Of a DNA stretch of 51,847 nt, positions 7,940 to 16,298 are shown in pieces. The position numbers and the translations under genes are program-made. The DNA lies in the NCBI GenBank assembly GCA_964640065.1, contig CAZXIE010000010.1:1-51847 (forward strand). The letters run 5' to 3'. The number at the start of each line of letters is the position of its first letter. Position 1 is the stretch's first letter. This stretch comes from JAJRXG01 sp964640065 (GTDB taxonomy: Bacteria > Bacteroidota > Bacteroidia > Chitinophagales > Saprospiraceae). Below the pieces are notes generated by a model. It ran no database searches. It saw only the letters and a program-made list of their open reading frames with translations, and was not told the DNA's origin.

Positions 7940-8434
7940 TCAAAACTTCTTTGAAAGTGATACGCCGATGTCAGGCACAATAAATATGGAAGGGATAAGA
8001 ATCTCTATAAAAGGTTCAATGAAGAAGCCCTTGCCAATAGCTATGGGCAAGCCAGCTTCAAAGATTCCTATCAATTGCATATCACTTCTGTCTTGAAGGA
8101 CAAAAACCTCGGTAAGTATGCCTAGTCCATATTCTACATAGAACCTTCCTTGTGTTTTTCGGGCATTAATACTAGTTATGTAAATGTCTATACCTGCAAA
8201 ATCAGAGGTGTAGGCAAGATTAGCCTGCAATGAAAAAGATGGACCGAGTCGATACCCTATATCAACTGAAAAGAGTCCAAAGCCCATATTGCCTTCATTG
8301 AAAACTAGAGGTCTTCCGTAAGAGCCCGAGATATCAATATTCCACTTATACCGATTATCGGAGACTGATTGGCTCGAACACGAATAATGCAGACTCAATA
8401 AAACAATGATGAGTGTGGTGAACTTTTTTAGCAT
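7940..8434 (-). CDS. Exported protein of unknown function, probable small outer-membrane beta-barrel
   Basis: A 164-residue protein on the minus strand with an N-terminal signal sequence (MLKKF then a leucine-rich core ending near SCSSQS). The rest alternates polar and hydrophobic residues in strand-like runs (FSVDIGYRLG, FSLQANLAYTS, RFYVEYGLGI), has many Gly and aromatic residues, and ends in Phe, as small outer-membrane barrels do. A cysteine near the cleavage region is not a convincing lipobox. No family is recognised. It sits between the two identical SCP2 repeats and is convergent to the ACAD-SCP2 gene with 20 bp between stops. Confidence 0.6.
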   Translation of the reverse strand: MLKKFTTLIIVLLSLHYSCSSQSVSDNRYKWNIDISGSYGRPLVFNEGNMGFGLFSVDIGYRLGPSFSLQANLAYTSDFAGIDIYITSINARKTQGRFYVEYGLGILTEVFVLQDRSDMQLIGIFEAGLPIAIGKGFFIEPFIEILIPSIFIVPDIGVSLSKKF

Positions 8435-8449
8435 TGGTCGGCTAGCATT

Positions 8450-8746
8450 GTGATTCTGACAAGAAATATAGGTATTTCATTTAAATTTATTTGCATCAGT
8501 ATTCAATCTATAAGAAATGTTCTGAAGGTTGATCTAGGAGGACAACAGATTTTCATCGACGGCAGTGGCGATACTAATACTGTGAGCGATGCAGACTCAT
8601 CAGCAGACTGCACCATTAAATTATCTGAAGAGGACTTCATGCAACTGGTCCAAGGCAAGCTCAATCCTATGAATGCCGTCATGTCTGGTAAGATTAAGAT
8701 AGACGGAGATATGGGCGTAGCGATGAAGCTGCAGAGTTTGTTATAG
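8450..8746 (+). pseudogene. Truncated second SCP2-domain copy
   Basis: The frame encodes 98 residues. From about residue 25 (VLKVDLGGQQIFIDG) it is an SCP2 domain and its last 61 residues equal the end of the ACAD-SCP2 protein. The first 24 residues (MILTRNIGISF and following) do not look like any domain start, and the acyl-CoA dehydrogenase part is missing. It is probably the remnant of another SCP2-bearing gene or of a partial duplication; a free-standing small SCP2 protein is possible but less likely given the poor N-terminus and the lack of a visible promoter or RBS. Confidence 0.6.
8561..8745 (+). repeat. 185-bp direct repeat, copy B
   Basis: Exact second copy of 7734-7918, 827 bp downstream, in the same orientation. 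The base before the repeat already differs (GAT versus GAC codon), and the shared protein homology continues about 15 residues further upstream with clear base divergence. Confidence 0.93.
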
Positions 8747-8854
8747 ACTGATTTTCTTTTACGATATACGATTCTAGAGGTCTTCATTTCAGGTGCTCAA
8801 AGAGTAGACTTTGTCGTTCAGACTTCACTCCATGGTGACAGTACAGATAGCCCT

Positions 8855-8870
8855 CATTTACGTAAGTGAT
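8855..8870 (+). repeat. Interspersed 16-bp motif, site 3 (CATTTACGTAAGTGAT)
   Basis: Copy in the intergenic region upstream of the rpsL promoter. It has the A6/T13 version, with GTAA at the loop positions. This copy is also close to a palindrome around TTACGTAA. Confidence 0.65.
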
Positions 8871-8910
8871 CAAAGCTGACTTATCCTTAACAGTAGGTTG
8901 GTAAAACACG

Positions 8911-8942
8911 TCTGTAAAAATTGTAAAATAGTCGTACATTTG
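8911..8942 (+). promoter_or_regulatory. Probable promoter of the rpsL super-operon
   Basis: A perfect Bacteroidetes -7 element TACATTTG lies at 8935-8942. A weak -33 match TCTG lies at 8911-8914, 20 bp upstream. Transcription would start about 7 bp later, giving a leader of roughly 25-30 nt before the rpsL ATG at 8976. Confidence 0.6.
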
Positions 8943-8975
8943 CACTCGCTTTTTACAAGCCTAGTAAGATATTAT

Positions 8976-9347
8976 ATGCCAACAATTAATCAGCTAGTCC
9001 GCAAGGGACGCAAGAAAATCATCACATCGAGCAAGTCTCGTGCTTTGGATTCTTGTCCGCAGAAGAGAGGTGTATGTACGAGAGTATATACCACGACACC
9101 TAAGAAGCCTAACTCAGCGCTTCGTAAGGTGGCCAAAGTACGTATGTCGAATGGTATCGAGGTGATCGCCTACATACCTGGGGAAGGTCACAACCTTCAA
9201 GAGCATAGTATTGTATTGATCAGAGGAGGAAGAGTAAAAGATCTTCCAGGTGTGAGATATACCATCGTAAGAGGAGCTCTGGATACTGCAGGTGTAGCAG
9301 ATAGACTTCAGAGTAGATCTAAGTACGGAGCAAAAAGACCTAAGTAA
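8976..9347 (+). CDS. rpsL: 30S ribosomal protein S12
   Basis: The 123-residue protein of the decoding centre in the small subunit. The start MPTINQLVRKGRK and the PKKPNSALRKVAKVR and RGGRVKDLPGVRY stretches are invariant S12 sequence; the lysines in KKPNSA and GRVKDLP are the positions where streptomycin resistance arises in other species, and both are wild type here. A longer frame begins at TTG 8898, but its extra 26 residues lie over the promoter and have no counterpart in S12, so ATG 8976 was chosen. It is the first gene of the super-operon, 21 bp ahead of rpsG. Confidence 0.98.
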   Translation: MPTINQLVRKGRKKIITSSKSRALDSCPQKRGVCTRVYTTTPKKPNSALRKVAKVRMSNGIEVIAYIPGEGHNLQEHSIVLIRGGRVKDLPGVRYTIVRGALDTAGVADRLQSRSKYGAKRPK

Positions 9348-9368
9348 TCCTTAACTGGATAAATAGAT

Positions 9369-9836
9369 ATGAGAAAAAGAAAGCCAAAACAGCGAGTAAT
9401 TCAGCCGGATCCAAGATTTGCTGATCCAGTAGTTACTCAGTTCGTTAATAATATGATGTGGGCAGGTAAGAAGAGTACCGCGTTTGATATCTTCTATACT
9501 GCCATGGATCTTGTAAAAGAAAAGACAAGTGAGGATCCGCATGAGACTTGGTCTAAGGCGCTGGGAAATGTATACCCAGATGTCGAAGTAAGATCTAAAA
9601 GGATCGGTGGAGCTACATTTCAGATACCAGTGCAGATCAGACCAAGCCGTAGAACTTCTGTAGGTATGAAGTGGCTGATCAAGTACGCAAGGATGCGTAG
9701 TGGAAAAGGTATGGCTGAGAAGTTAGCTTCAGAGATCATAGCAGCAAGTAAAGGCGAAGGTGCTGCAGTTAAGAAAAAAGAAGATACACATAGGATGGCA
9801 GAGGCGAACAAAGCGTTTGCTCACTTCCGAGTATAA
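9369..9836 (+). CDS. rpsG: 30S ribosomal protein S7
   Basis: A 155-residue S7, the protein that nucleates assembly of the 16S 3' domain and lines the E site. It starts MRKRKPKQRVIQPDPRF and contains the conserved VRSKRIGGATFQIP segment and an HRMAEANKAFAHFRV end. Length is normal for the family. Its stop is 25 bp from fusA; in E. coli the rpsL-rpsG-fusA order is the same (str operon), and S7 is the translational repressor there. Confidence 0.98.
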   Translation: MRKRKPKQRVIQPDPRFADPVVTQFVNNMMWAGKKSTAFDIFYTAMDLVKEKTSEDPHETWSKALGNVYPDVEVRSKRIGGATFQIPVQIRPSRRTSVGMKWLIKYARMRSGKGMAEKLASEIIAASKGEGAAVKKKEDTHRMAEANKAFAHFRV

Positions 9837-9861
9837 TAATTACCCCTAAGATTATTACCCA

Positions 9862-11994
9862 ATGGCAAATGATTTAAATTTCACCAGAAATATTGGTATT
9901 GCTGCACACATTGATGCAGGAAAGACAACCACTACAGAGAGAGTACTATACTATACAGGACTGAGCCACAAGATAGGCGAGGTGCATGATGGTGCTGCTA
10001 CGATGGACTGGATGGAGCAAGAGCAAGAAAGAGGTATCACGATTACTTCTGCTGCTACCAAGACTTCATGGAAGTGGAAAGATCAGGAGTACAGTATGAA
10101 TATCATCGATACTCCAGGTCACGTGGATTTTACCGTAGAGGTAAATAGATCTCTACGTGTACTTGACGGTCTTGTCTTCTTGTTCTGCGCAGTGAGTGGT
10201 GTAGAGCCTCAATCTGAGACTAACTGGAGACTAGCAGATAACTATAATGTACCACGTATCGGATTCGTCAATAAGATGGACAGATCTGGTGCAGACTTCC
10301 TTAACGTCGTTAATGACGTACAAGAAAAACTTGGATCAAAGGCCATCCCACTTCAGATTCCTATCGGAGCTGAAGAGAACTTTAAAGGTGTTGTAGATCT
10401 GATCACCAACGAAGCTATCGTCTGGAATGAAGATGATATGGGTATGACTTACAAGGTCATAGACATGCCTGAAGATCTCAAAGAAATAGTGACTGAGTGG
10501 AGAGAAAAACTTCTCGAGACAGTTGCCGAGTATGACGAAGGACTTCTAGAGAAGTACTTTGAAGATGCTAACTCTATCTCTGTAGAAGAGATCAGAGCGG
10601 CCGTAAGATCTGCGGTTATGGATCTTGCATTCGTACCGATGATGTGCGGATCAGCATTTAAGAACAAAGGAGTGCAGGCGGTACTAGATGCGGCTTGCGC
10701 ATATCTACCTTCACCACTTGATATCGGTGAGACTAAAGGTGTTAACCCTGATAACGAGCAAGAGCTTTCATTAAAGCCATCTGCAGACGAGCCGTTTACA
10801 GCATTGGCATTTAAGATTGCTACGGATCCATTCGTAGGAAGACTTGCTTTCTTCAGAGTTTACTCAGGCGCTCTTGACGCTGGGTCATATATAAGAAATA
10901 ACAGAACGGGTAAGAAGGAGCGTATATCACGTCTCTTCCAGATGCACTCTAATAAGCAGAACCCTATCCCAAGGGTTGAAGCAGGTGATATCGCCGCAGG
11001 TGTAGGTTTTAAAGATCTACGTACGGGAGATACGCTAAGTGCAGAAGGCTATCCGATACAGTTTGAGTCTATGGTATTCCCAGATCCAGTGATCGGGGTA
11101 GCCGTAGAGCCTAAGTCTCAGAAAGACATAGACAAGCTTGGACTTGCTCTAGCTAAGTTGTCTGAAGAAGATCCAACCTTCCGTGTGAAGTTTAACGAGG
11201 ATACTAACCAGACAGTGATCAGTGGTATGGGTGAACTTCACCTAGAGATTATCATCGATCGTCTTAGAAGAGAGTTTAAGGTAGAGTGTAACCAAGGTCA
11301 GCCACAAGTGAGCTACAAGGAAGCACTTACAGCTACTGTAGATCATACAGAGCGACTTAAGAAGCAGTCTGGTGGATCTGGTCTATTTGCTCAGATGAGT
11401 TTTGAGATCGGACCTGCTGATGAGGAGTTCCTCGAGAGTGATGACTATAAGAACGGTAAGACACGTCTACAGTTTGTGAATAGTATCCACGGTGGATCTA
11501 TCCCTAAAGAATTATTCCCATCGATCATCAAGGGTTTTAATGCCATGATGAACAATGGAGTACTTGCTGGATACAGTATGGATAGCATGAAAGTAAGAGT
11601 CTATGACGGGCAGACGCACGCGGTGGATTCTAAGCCGATTGCATTTGAGCTTTGTGCTAAGGAAGGATTTAAAGCAGCATCGTCTGGTACGAAGCCTGTT
11701 CTTCTTGAGCCTATCATGAAGCTAGAAGTAATCACGCCTGATGAGTATGTCGGGTCAGTGATCGGAGATCTTAACAGAAGAAGAGGTCTACCTAAAGGTC
11801 AGGATCAGAAAGGTAACGCAGTGGCGATATCTGCAGATGTACCCCTTTCGGAAATGTTTGGTTACGTAACATCACTACGTACCATCACTTCAGGAAGAGC
11901 ATCTAGCACGATGGAGTTCTCGCATTTTGCTCCTGTACCGAAGACATTAAGTGAAGAGATTATCGCTAAGAGTAGAGGAGAGGTGAATGCCTAA
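9862..11994 (+). CDS. fusA: Elongation factor G
   Basis: A 710-residue translational GTPase that drives translocation of tRNA and mRNA. Seen: P-loop AHIDAGKTTTTE near residue 17, the switch region RGITITSAAT, G3 DTPGHVDF, G4 NKMD, G5 in MCGSAFKNKG, followed by domains II to V, the last with PSSTMEFSHFAPVP-like ending (here ASSTMEFSHFAPVP). Length is usual. The tuf gene, which follows fusA in many proteobacteria, is absent; rpsJ comes next after 82 bp holding a promoter. Confidence 0.98.
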   Translation: MANDLNFTRNIGIAAHIDAGKTTTTERVLYYTGLSHKIGEVHDGAATMDWMEQEQERGITITSAATKTSWKWKDQEYSMNIIDTPGHVDFTVEVNRSLRVLDGLVFLFCAVSGVEPQSETNWRLADNYNVPRIGFVNKMDRSGADFLNVVNDVQEKLGSKAIPLQIPIGAEENFKGVVDLITNEAIVWNEDDMGMTYKVIDMPEDLKEIVTEWREKLLETVAEYDEGLLEKYFEDANSISVEEIRAAVRSAVMDLAFVPMMCGSAFKNKGVQAVLDAACAYLPSPLDIGETKGVNPDNEQELSLKPSADEPFTALAFKIATDPFVGRLAFFRVYSGALDAGSYIRNNRTGKKERISRLFQMHSNKQNPIPRVEAGDIAAGVGFKDLRTGDTLSAEGYPIQFESMVFPDPVIGVAVEPKSQKDIDKLGLALAKLSEEDPTFRVKFNEDTNQTVISGMGELHLEIIIDRLRREFKVECNQGQPQVSYKEALTATVDHTERLKKQSGGSGLFAQMSFEIGPADEEFLESDDYKNGKTRLQFVNSIHGGSIPKELFPSIIKGFNAMMNNGVLAGYSMDSMKVRVYDGQTHAVDSKPIAFELCAKEGFKAASSGTKPVLLEPIMKLEVITPDEYVGSVIGDLNRRRGLPKGQDQKGNAVAISADVPLSEMFGYVTSLRTITSGRASSTMEFSHFAPVPKTLSEEIIAKSRGEVNA

Positions 11995-12002
11995 CTCATG
12001 CA

Positions 12003-12034
12003 TTTGGCGCATTAAATAATTATACATACTTTTG
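12003..12034 (+). promoter_or_regulatory. Internal promoter before rpsJ
   Basis: A textbook Bacteroidetes promoter: -33 TTTG at 12003-12006, a 20-bp spacer, and the -7 element TACTTTTG at 12027-12034. It lies in the 82-bp gap between fusA and rpsJ, so the S10-spc-alpha part can be transcribed apart from the str part. Confidence 0.7.
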
Positions 12035-12076
12035 CGCCCCCAATAAGGGGACAAGAAGTACTTTTTAAAAGAGGTA

Positions 12077-12385
12077 ATGAATCAAAAGATTAGGATAAAA
12101 CTCCGCTCGTACGATCACAACTTGGTAGACAAGTCTACAGAGAAGATCGTTAAAACCGTAAGGATGAGCGGCGCCGTAGTAACCGGTCCGATTCCGCTGC
12201 CCACTGAGAAAGAAGTATTTACAGTGCTGAAATCACCGCACGTAAATAAGAAATCCAGAGAGCAGTTTCAGTTGAGGACCCACAAGAGGTTAATTGACAT
12301 TTATACACCTACTCAAAGGACTGTAGACGCGCTCTCAAAGCTCGAACTTCCATCCGGAGTAGACATTCAGGTCAAGCTCTCTTAA
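12077..12385 (+). CDS. rpsJ: 30S ribosomal protein S10
   Basis: A 102-residue S10 with the start NQKIRIKLRSYDHNLVDKS, the VVTGPIPLPT loop and the FQLRTHKRLIDI segment. S10 sits in the head of the small subunit and, as NusE in other bacteria, also takes part in antitermination. Length is normal. It opens the S10 part of the cluster behind its own promoter, with rplC 83 bp further on; that gap holds no other feature I can name. Confidence 0.98.
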   Translation: MNQKIRIKLRSYDHNLVDKSTEKIVKTVRMSGAVVTGPIPLPTEKEVFTVLKSPHVNKKSREQFQLRTHKRLIDIYTPTQRTVDALSKLELPSGVDIQVKLS

Positions 12386-12468
12386 CTACGCGAATATTTA
12401 ATTAGCAATCTTTAACAGAGGTGTGTTACGTTGACACGTCGATGTTATTAATTATAAAGTATCTATAT

Positions 12469-13089
12469 ATGAATGGCATTATAGGTAAAAAGGTAGGTAT
12501 GACAAGTGTGTTCGACGAGCAAGGTCGCAACATACCCGTAACCGTTATAGACGCAAGTCCTAACGTAGTAACTCAGATAAAGACTGAGGACTCAGATGGT
12601 TACACGTCGTTACAACTTGCTTACGAAGATCGTAAAGCCAAAAATGTGAGCCAAGCAATGCAAGGCCACTTTAAGAAGGCAGGCACTACGCCCAAAAGAA
12701 AGTTAGCTGAGTTTGATCTCAATGGTCTTGAAAAAGGTCTTGGAGATTCAGTTGAGCTTACTGAGATATTTGAAGAAGGCGATACTGTACATGTTGTAGG
12801 AACTACCAAAGGAAAGGGCTTTCAAGGGGTCGTCAAGAGACATGGTTTTGCCGGTGTAGGTGATGCAACTCACGGACAGCACAACAGACAGCGTGCTCCT
12901 GGTGCGATTGGTGCTTGTGCAACTCCATCTAAAGTTGTGAAAGGCATGAAGATGGGTGGTAGAACAGGTAACAAGAGAGTAAAGACGAAGAACCTGAAAG
13001 TTGTAAAAATATTAGCTGACAAGCATGTGATGCTCATCAAGGGTTGTGTCCCAGGGCATAAAGGTGCTTACGTAATAGTAGAAAAGTAA
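12469..13089 (+). CDS. rplC: 50S ribosomal protein L3
   Basis: A 206-residue L3, an early-assembly protein near the peptidyl transferase centre. The start MNGIIGKKVGMTSVFDE and the tip loop with HGQHNRQRAPGAIGACATPS are family hallmarks; the Gln in the GQHNRQRAPG loop is the residue modified by PrmB in E. coli. The frame is open back to GTG 12421, but homology begins at ATG 12469. Only 7 bp separate it from rplD. Confidence 0.97.
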   Translation: MNGIIGKKVGMTSVFDEQGRNIPVTVIDASPNVVTQIKTEDSDGYTSLQLAYEDRKAKNVSQAMQGHFKKAGTTPKRKLAEFDLNGLEKGLGDSVELTEIFEEGDTVHVVGTTKGKGFQGVVKRHGFAGVGDATHGQHNRQRAPGAIGACATPSKVVKGMKMGGRTGNKRVKTKNLKVVKILADKHVMLIKGCVPGHKGAYVIVEK

Positions 13090-13096
13090 GGTAGTC

Positions 13097-13732
13097 ATGA
13101 AGATAGATATACTAAATACGGACGGAAAGTCGACGGGTAGATCTGCAGACCTACCTGATGAGATCTTCGGTGCTACTCCTAACGAGCATGTACTTTATCT
13201 CGCCGTGAAGCAATACAGCGCTGCACAGAGACAGGGTACGCACAAGGCCAAAGAAAGAGGAGAGATCAAGGGATCTACAAAGAAGATAAAGAGACAGAAG
13301 GGTACTGGTACCGCAAGGGCTGGATCTATCAAGTCTCCTGTGTTTAGAGGTGGTGGTAGGATATTTGGTCCAAGACCTCGTAGCTACAACATCAAGTTGA
13401 ACAAGAAAGTAAAAAGATTAGCTAGAGTATCTGCTCTAAGTCAGAAAGCTTCTGATGGTAGTCTGAAAGTGATAGAAGACTTTACTATGGAGGCTCCAAA
13501 GACTGGAGCATTATCAGCTATACTTTCTAATGTTTCAGGTGTTAACCAGCGCACTCTTTTAGTGACAGCAGATCATGACAATACATTGTATTTATCTGCT
13601 CGTAACTTATCAAAGTCAGGTGTGGTAACAGCTTCTAACTTGAACACATACGAAATACTAAATTGCCGTAATCTCATTCTTACTGAGAGTGCGATCGGCA
13701 AGATTGCTTCCACATTTAATACTCAATCGTAA
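13097..13732 (+). CDS. rplD: 50S ribosomal protein L4
   Basis: A 211-residue L4. It has the globular fold plus the extended loop with KQKGTGTARAGSIKSP and FRGGGRIFGPRPRSY that reaches into the exit tunnel. In E. coli L4 is the autoregulator of the S10 operon; whether that holds here cannot be seen. Five bases separate it from rplW. Confidence 0.97.
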   Translation: MKIDILNTDGKSTGRSADLPDEIFGATPNEHVLYLAVKQYSAAQRQGTHKAKERGEIKGSTKKIKRQKGTGTARAGSIKSPVFRGGGRIFGPRPRSYNIKLNKKVKRLARVSALSQKASDGSLKVIEDFTMEAPKTGALSAILSNVSGVNQRTLLVTADHDNTLYLSARNLSKSGVVTASNLNTYEILNCRNLILTESAIGKIASTFNTQS

Positions 13733-13737
13733 GTACA

Positions 13738-14034
13738 ATGCACAAGCAGATTATAGTAAAGCCGATGATTACTGAGAAGAGTGAGACACTTTCAGAGAGT
13801 CTCATGCAGTATACTTTTGTTGTGAACAAAAAGGCTAATAAGATTGAGATTAAGACAGCTGTAGAGCAGATGTATGGTGTTACCGTAGAGTCTGTTAATA
13901 CACTGGTGATGCCAGGAAAGTCAAAGGTCAGAAATACTAGATCTGGACTTCAAAAAGGTAGAAAGTCTTCTTTTAAGAAGGCCATTGTTAGACTATCAGA
14001 GGGAGAAGAGATAGACTTCTTCGGTGATGTATAA
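13738..14034 (+). CDS. rplW: 50S ribosomal protein L23
   Basis: A 98-residue L23, located at the exit of the peptide tunnel and a docking site for trigger factor and SRP. It shows the IIVKPMITEKSE start, the YTFVVNKKANKIEIKTAVE core, and the extension with VNTLVMPGK. Length is normal. It lies 5 bp after rplD and 14 bp before rplB. Confidence 0.97.
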   Translation: MHKQIIVKPMITEKSETLSESLMQYTFVVNKKANKIEIKTAVEQMYGVTVESVNTLVMPGKSKVRNTRSGLQKGRKSSFKKAIVRLSEGEEIDFFGDV

Positions 14035-14048
14035 ATGTGATATAGATC

Positions 14049-14870
14049 ATGGCTATAAAAAGATATAATCCGATAACACCTGGTTTGCGCCAGAAAGCTA
14101 CTGTAGACTACAGTGGTATTTCTAATGACAAGCCAGAGAAGTCGCTTCTTGCCAAGCTGCACAAGTCAGGTGGTAGAAACCACGATGGTAAGATGACGAT
14201 GCGTAATCGAGGTGGAGGACATAAGAGAAGATATCGGATTATTGACTTCAAGAGAGATAATCACGGTGTTGCAGGTGAGGTGAAGTCATTACAATACGAT
14301 CCAAACCGTACAGCATTCATCGCTCTTATCGAGTATAAAGGTGGAGAGAAGAGATATATCATCGCTCCGGATGCTTTAAAAGTAGGAGATAAGATTGTCT
14401 CAGGACCTGGATCAGCGCCCACAGTTGGTAATGCTCTTCCATTGAATGAGATACCGCTTGGTGCTAGTATCCATGCGATAGAGATGACCCCTGGTAAGGG
14501 AGCAGCTCTTGCAAGAGGTGCAGGTACTTCGGGTACGCTGATGAACAGAGAAGGTAAGTATGTGATAGTAAAGCTTCCTTCAGGGGAAGTGAGAAGGATC
14601 CTTTCTGGATGCCTTGCTACTATCGGTACTACATCTAATCCAGATCATGCTCTTAAAGTACTTGGTAAAGCAGGTAGTAGAAGACATCTTGGTAGAAGAC
14701 CTCGAGTAAGAGGTGTAGCGATGAACCCTGTAGATCACCCGATGGGTGGTGGTGAAGGTAGAGCCTCTGGAGGTCACCCACGATCACGTACAGGTATCAT
14801 GGCCAAAGGTCAAAAGACGAGAAAGAAGAAGTATTCTGATAAACTAATCATAACTAAACGTAAGAAGTAG
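14049..14870 (+). CDS. rplB: 50S ribosomal protein L2
   Basis: A 273-residue L2, needed for subunit joining and peptidyl transfer. It contains GRNHDGKMTMRNRGGGHKRRYR near the N-terminus as two adjoining conserved pieces, and the C-terminal VRGVAMNPVDHPMGGGEG motif with the histidine important for activity in E. coli. Length is standard. The gap to rpsS is 4 bp. Confidence 0.98.
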   Translation: MAIKRYNPITPGLRQKATVDYSGISNDKPEKSLLAKLHKSGGRNHDGKMTMRNRGGGHKRRYRIIDFKRDNHGVAGEVKSLQYDPNRTAFIALIEYKGGEKRYIIAPDALKVGDKIVSGPGSAPTVGNALPLNEIPLGASIHAIEMTPGKGAALARGAGTSGTLMNREGKYVIVKLPSGEVRRILSGCLATIGTTSNPDHALKVLGKAGSRRHLGRRPRVRGVAMNPVDHPMGGGEGRASGGHPRSRTGIMAKGQKTRKKKYSDKLIITKRKK

Positions 14871-14874
14871 GAAT

Positions 14875-15141
14875 ATGGCTAGATCACTAAAGAAAGGTCC
14901 ATACGTTTTCCATAAGCTTCAGAAGAAGATGGATAAGGCGGCAGGCTCTACTAAAAAAACAGTTATAAAGACTTGGTCGAGAGGATCTATGATCACTCCT
15001 GACATGGTAGGTCAGACGATAGCTGTGCATAATGGCAAAACCTTCATACCAGTATTTCTTACTGAGAATATGGTGGGTCATAAGCTAGGTGAGTTTTCCC
15101 CTACTAGAACATATAAAGGTCACTCAGGTAACAGAAAGTAA
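14875..15141 (+). CDS. rpsS: 30S ribosomal protein S19
   Basis: An 88-residue S19 of the small-subunit head, contacting the A-site finger. Seen: MARSLKKGPYVFHKLQKK, the TWSRGSMITPDMVG motif, HNGKTFIPVF and the GEFSPTRTYKGH end. Length is normal. Two bases separate it from rplV. Confidence 0.97.
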   Translation: MARSLKKGPYVFHKLQKKMDKAAGSTKKTVIKTWSRGSMITPDMVGQTIAVHNGKTFIPVFLTENMVGHKLGEFSPTRTYKGHSGNRK

Positions 15142-15143
15142 CT

Positions 15144-15533
15144 ATGGAGGCAGTAGCTAAATTGAAAAATTGTCCGCTTTCGGCTCGTAAGATGAGAAAG
15201 GTAGTGGATATGATCAGAGGGAAGTCTGTAGATGAAGCATTGAACATCTTGAAGTTCTCAAGACAAGAAGCATCTACTTGGGCTGAGAAAGTTCTTCTTT
15301 CTGCCATCTCTAATTGGGAGAACAAAGGAGACATGTCTTATAGCGCAGCAGACTATGATCTTAAAGTGAAGACGGTTTTTGTTGGTGAAGCGGGCATGCT
15401 GAAAAGAATGAGACCAGCGCCACAAGGTAGAGCGACTAGGATCAGAAAAAGATCTAACCACTTGACGCTGATAGTAGAAAACTCTTTAGAAATAGACGCT
15501 GACACTGCATCTGCAACAGCTGAAGAAGAATAA
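15144..15533 (+). CDS. rplV: 50S ribosomal protein L22
   Basis: A 129-residue L22, whose beta hairpin lines the exit tunnel. Hallmarks are the KNCPLSARKMRKVVDMIRG start and the tunnel hairpin with MLKRMRPAPQGRATRIRKR. The last 12 residues or so (DADTASATAEEE) form an acidic, Ala/Thr-rich tail beyond the usual end. It is 3 bp ahead of rpsC. Confidence 0.97.
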   Translation: MEAVAKLKNCPLSARKMRKVVDMIRGKSVDEALNILKFSRQEASTWAEKVLLSAISNWENKGDMSYSAADYDLKVKTVFVGEAGMLKRMRPAPQGRATRIRKRSNHLTLIVENSLEIDADTASATAEEE

Positions 15534-15536
15534 GAT

Positions 15537-16280
15537 ATGGGACAAAAGACAAACCCGATAGGCAATAGATTAGGTATCATCCGAGGATGGGACTCTAATT
15601 GGTTTAGTGGTAAGGACATGGCTACAAAGCTTGTTCAGGATGAGAAAATCAGAAGATATCTCAAAGCCCGTATCAACAGAGGTGGTGTTGCCAGAGTTGT
15701 CATCGAAAGAACACTAAAGAGGATAACAGTAACTATCCATACATCTAGACCTGGTATCATCATCGGTAAAGGAGGTAGTGAGGTAGACCTGATCAGAGAG
15801 GAGTTAAAGAAACTGACGAAGTACGATGTACAGATTAACATCGTAGAGATCAGAAAGCCTGAGTTAGATGCAAGTATCGTAGCAGAGTCTATCGCTAAGC
15901 AGCTCGAAGGCCGTGTCAACTATAGAAGAGCGATCAAGATGTCTATCCAGTCATCTATGAGAGCAGGAGCACAAGGTATCAAGATCAGAATCAGCGGTCG
16001 ACTTAACGGTGCTGATATGGCAAGATCTGAAGAGTATAAAGACGGACGTATCCCTCTGCATACATTCAGAGCAGATATAGATTACTCACTACAAGAAGCA
16101 CTTACTGTCTACGGATTGATAGGTATCAAGTGCTGGATATGTAAAGGAGAAGTATTAGGAAAAAGAGATCTATCACCAAATGTGGGCGTAGATACAGATA
16201 AGAAAGGAAGAGGAGGAAGAGGCCGAGGAAGAGGTCGTGGTCAAGGAAGAGGCCGAGGAGGAGACAGAAGAAATAGATAA
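15537..16280 (+). CDS. rpsC: 30S ribosomal protein S3 with RG-repeat tail
   Basis: A 247-residue S3, part of the mRNA entry site. MGQKTNPIGNRLGIIRGWDS, the KH-domain motif GIIIGKGGSEVDLIREELKK and GRLNGADMARSE are all present. The body ends near residue 221; residues 222-247 are an almost pure Arg-Gly run (RGGRGRGRGRGQGRGRGG type) closing with DRRNR. Such a tail resembles RGG RNA-binding segments and could strengthen mRNA or rRNA contact; this is inference. The coding DNA of the tail is itself repetitive. The gap to rplP is 18 bp. Confidence 0.97.
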   Translation: MGQKTNPIGNRLGIIRGWDSNWFSGKDMATKLVQDEKIRRYLKARINRGGVARVVIERTLKRITVTIHTSRPGIIIGKGGSEVDLIREELKKLTKYDVQINIVEIRKPELDASIVAESIAKQLEGRVNYRRAIKMSIQSSMRAGAQGIKIRISGRLNGADMARSEEYKDGRIPLHTFRADIDYSLQEALTVYGLIGIKCWICKGEVLGKRDLSPNVGVDTDKKGRGGRGRGRGRGQGRGRGGDRRNR

Positions 16281-16298
16281 TAACATAAGAGCGGTAAC

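Noticed and set aside
8898..8975. N-terminal extension of S12 from TTG 8898
   Set aside because: The extra 26 residues cover the promoter and have no counterpart in S12 proteins.
12421..12468. N-terminal extension of L3 from GTG 12421
   Set aside because: Conserved L3 sequence begins exactly at ATG 12469.
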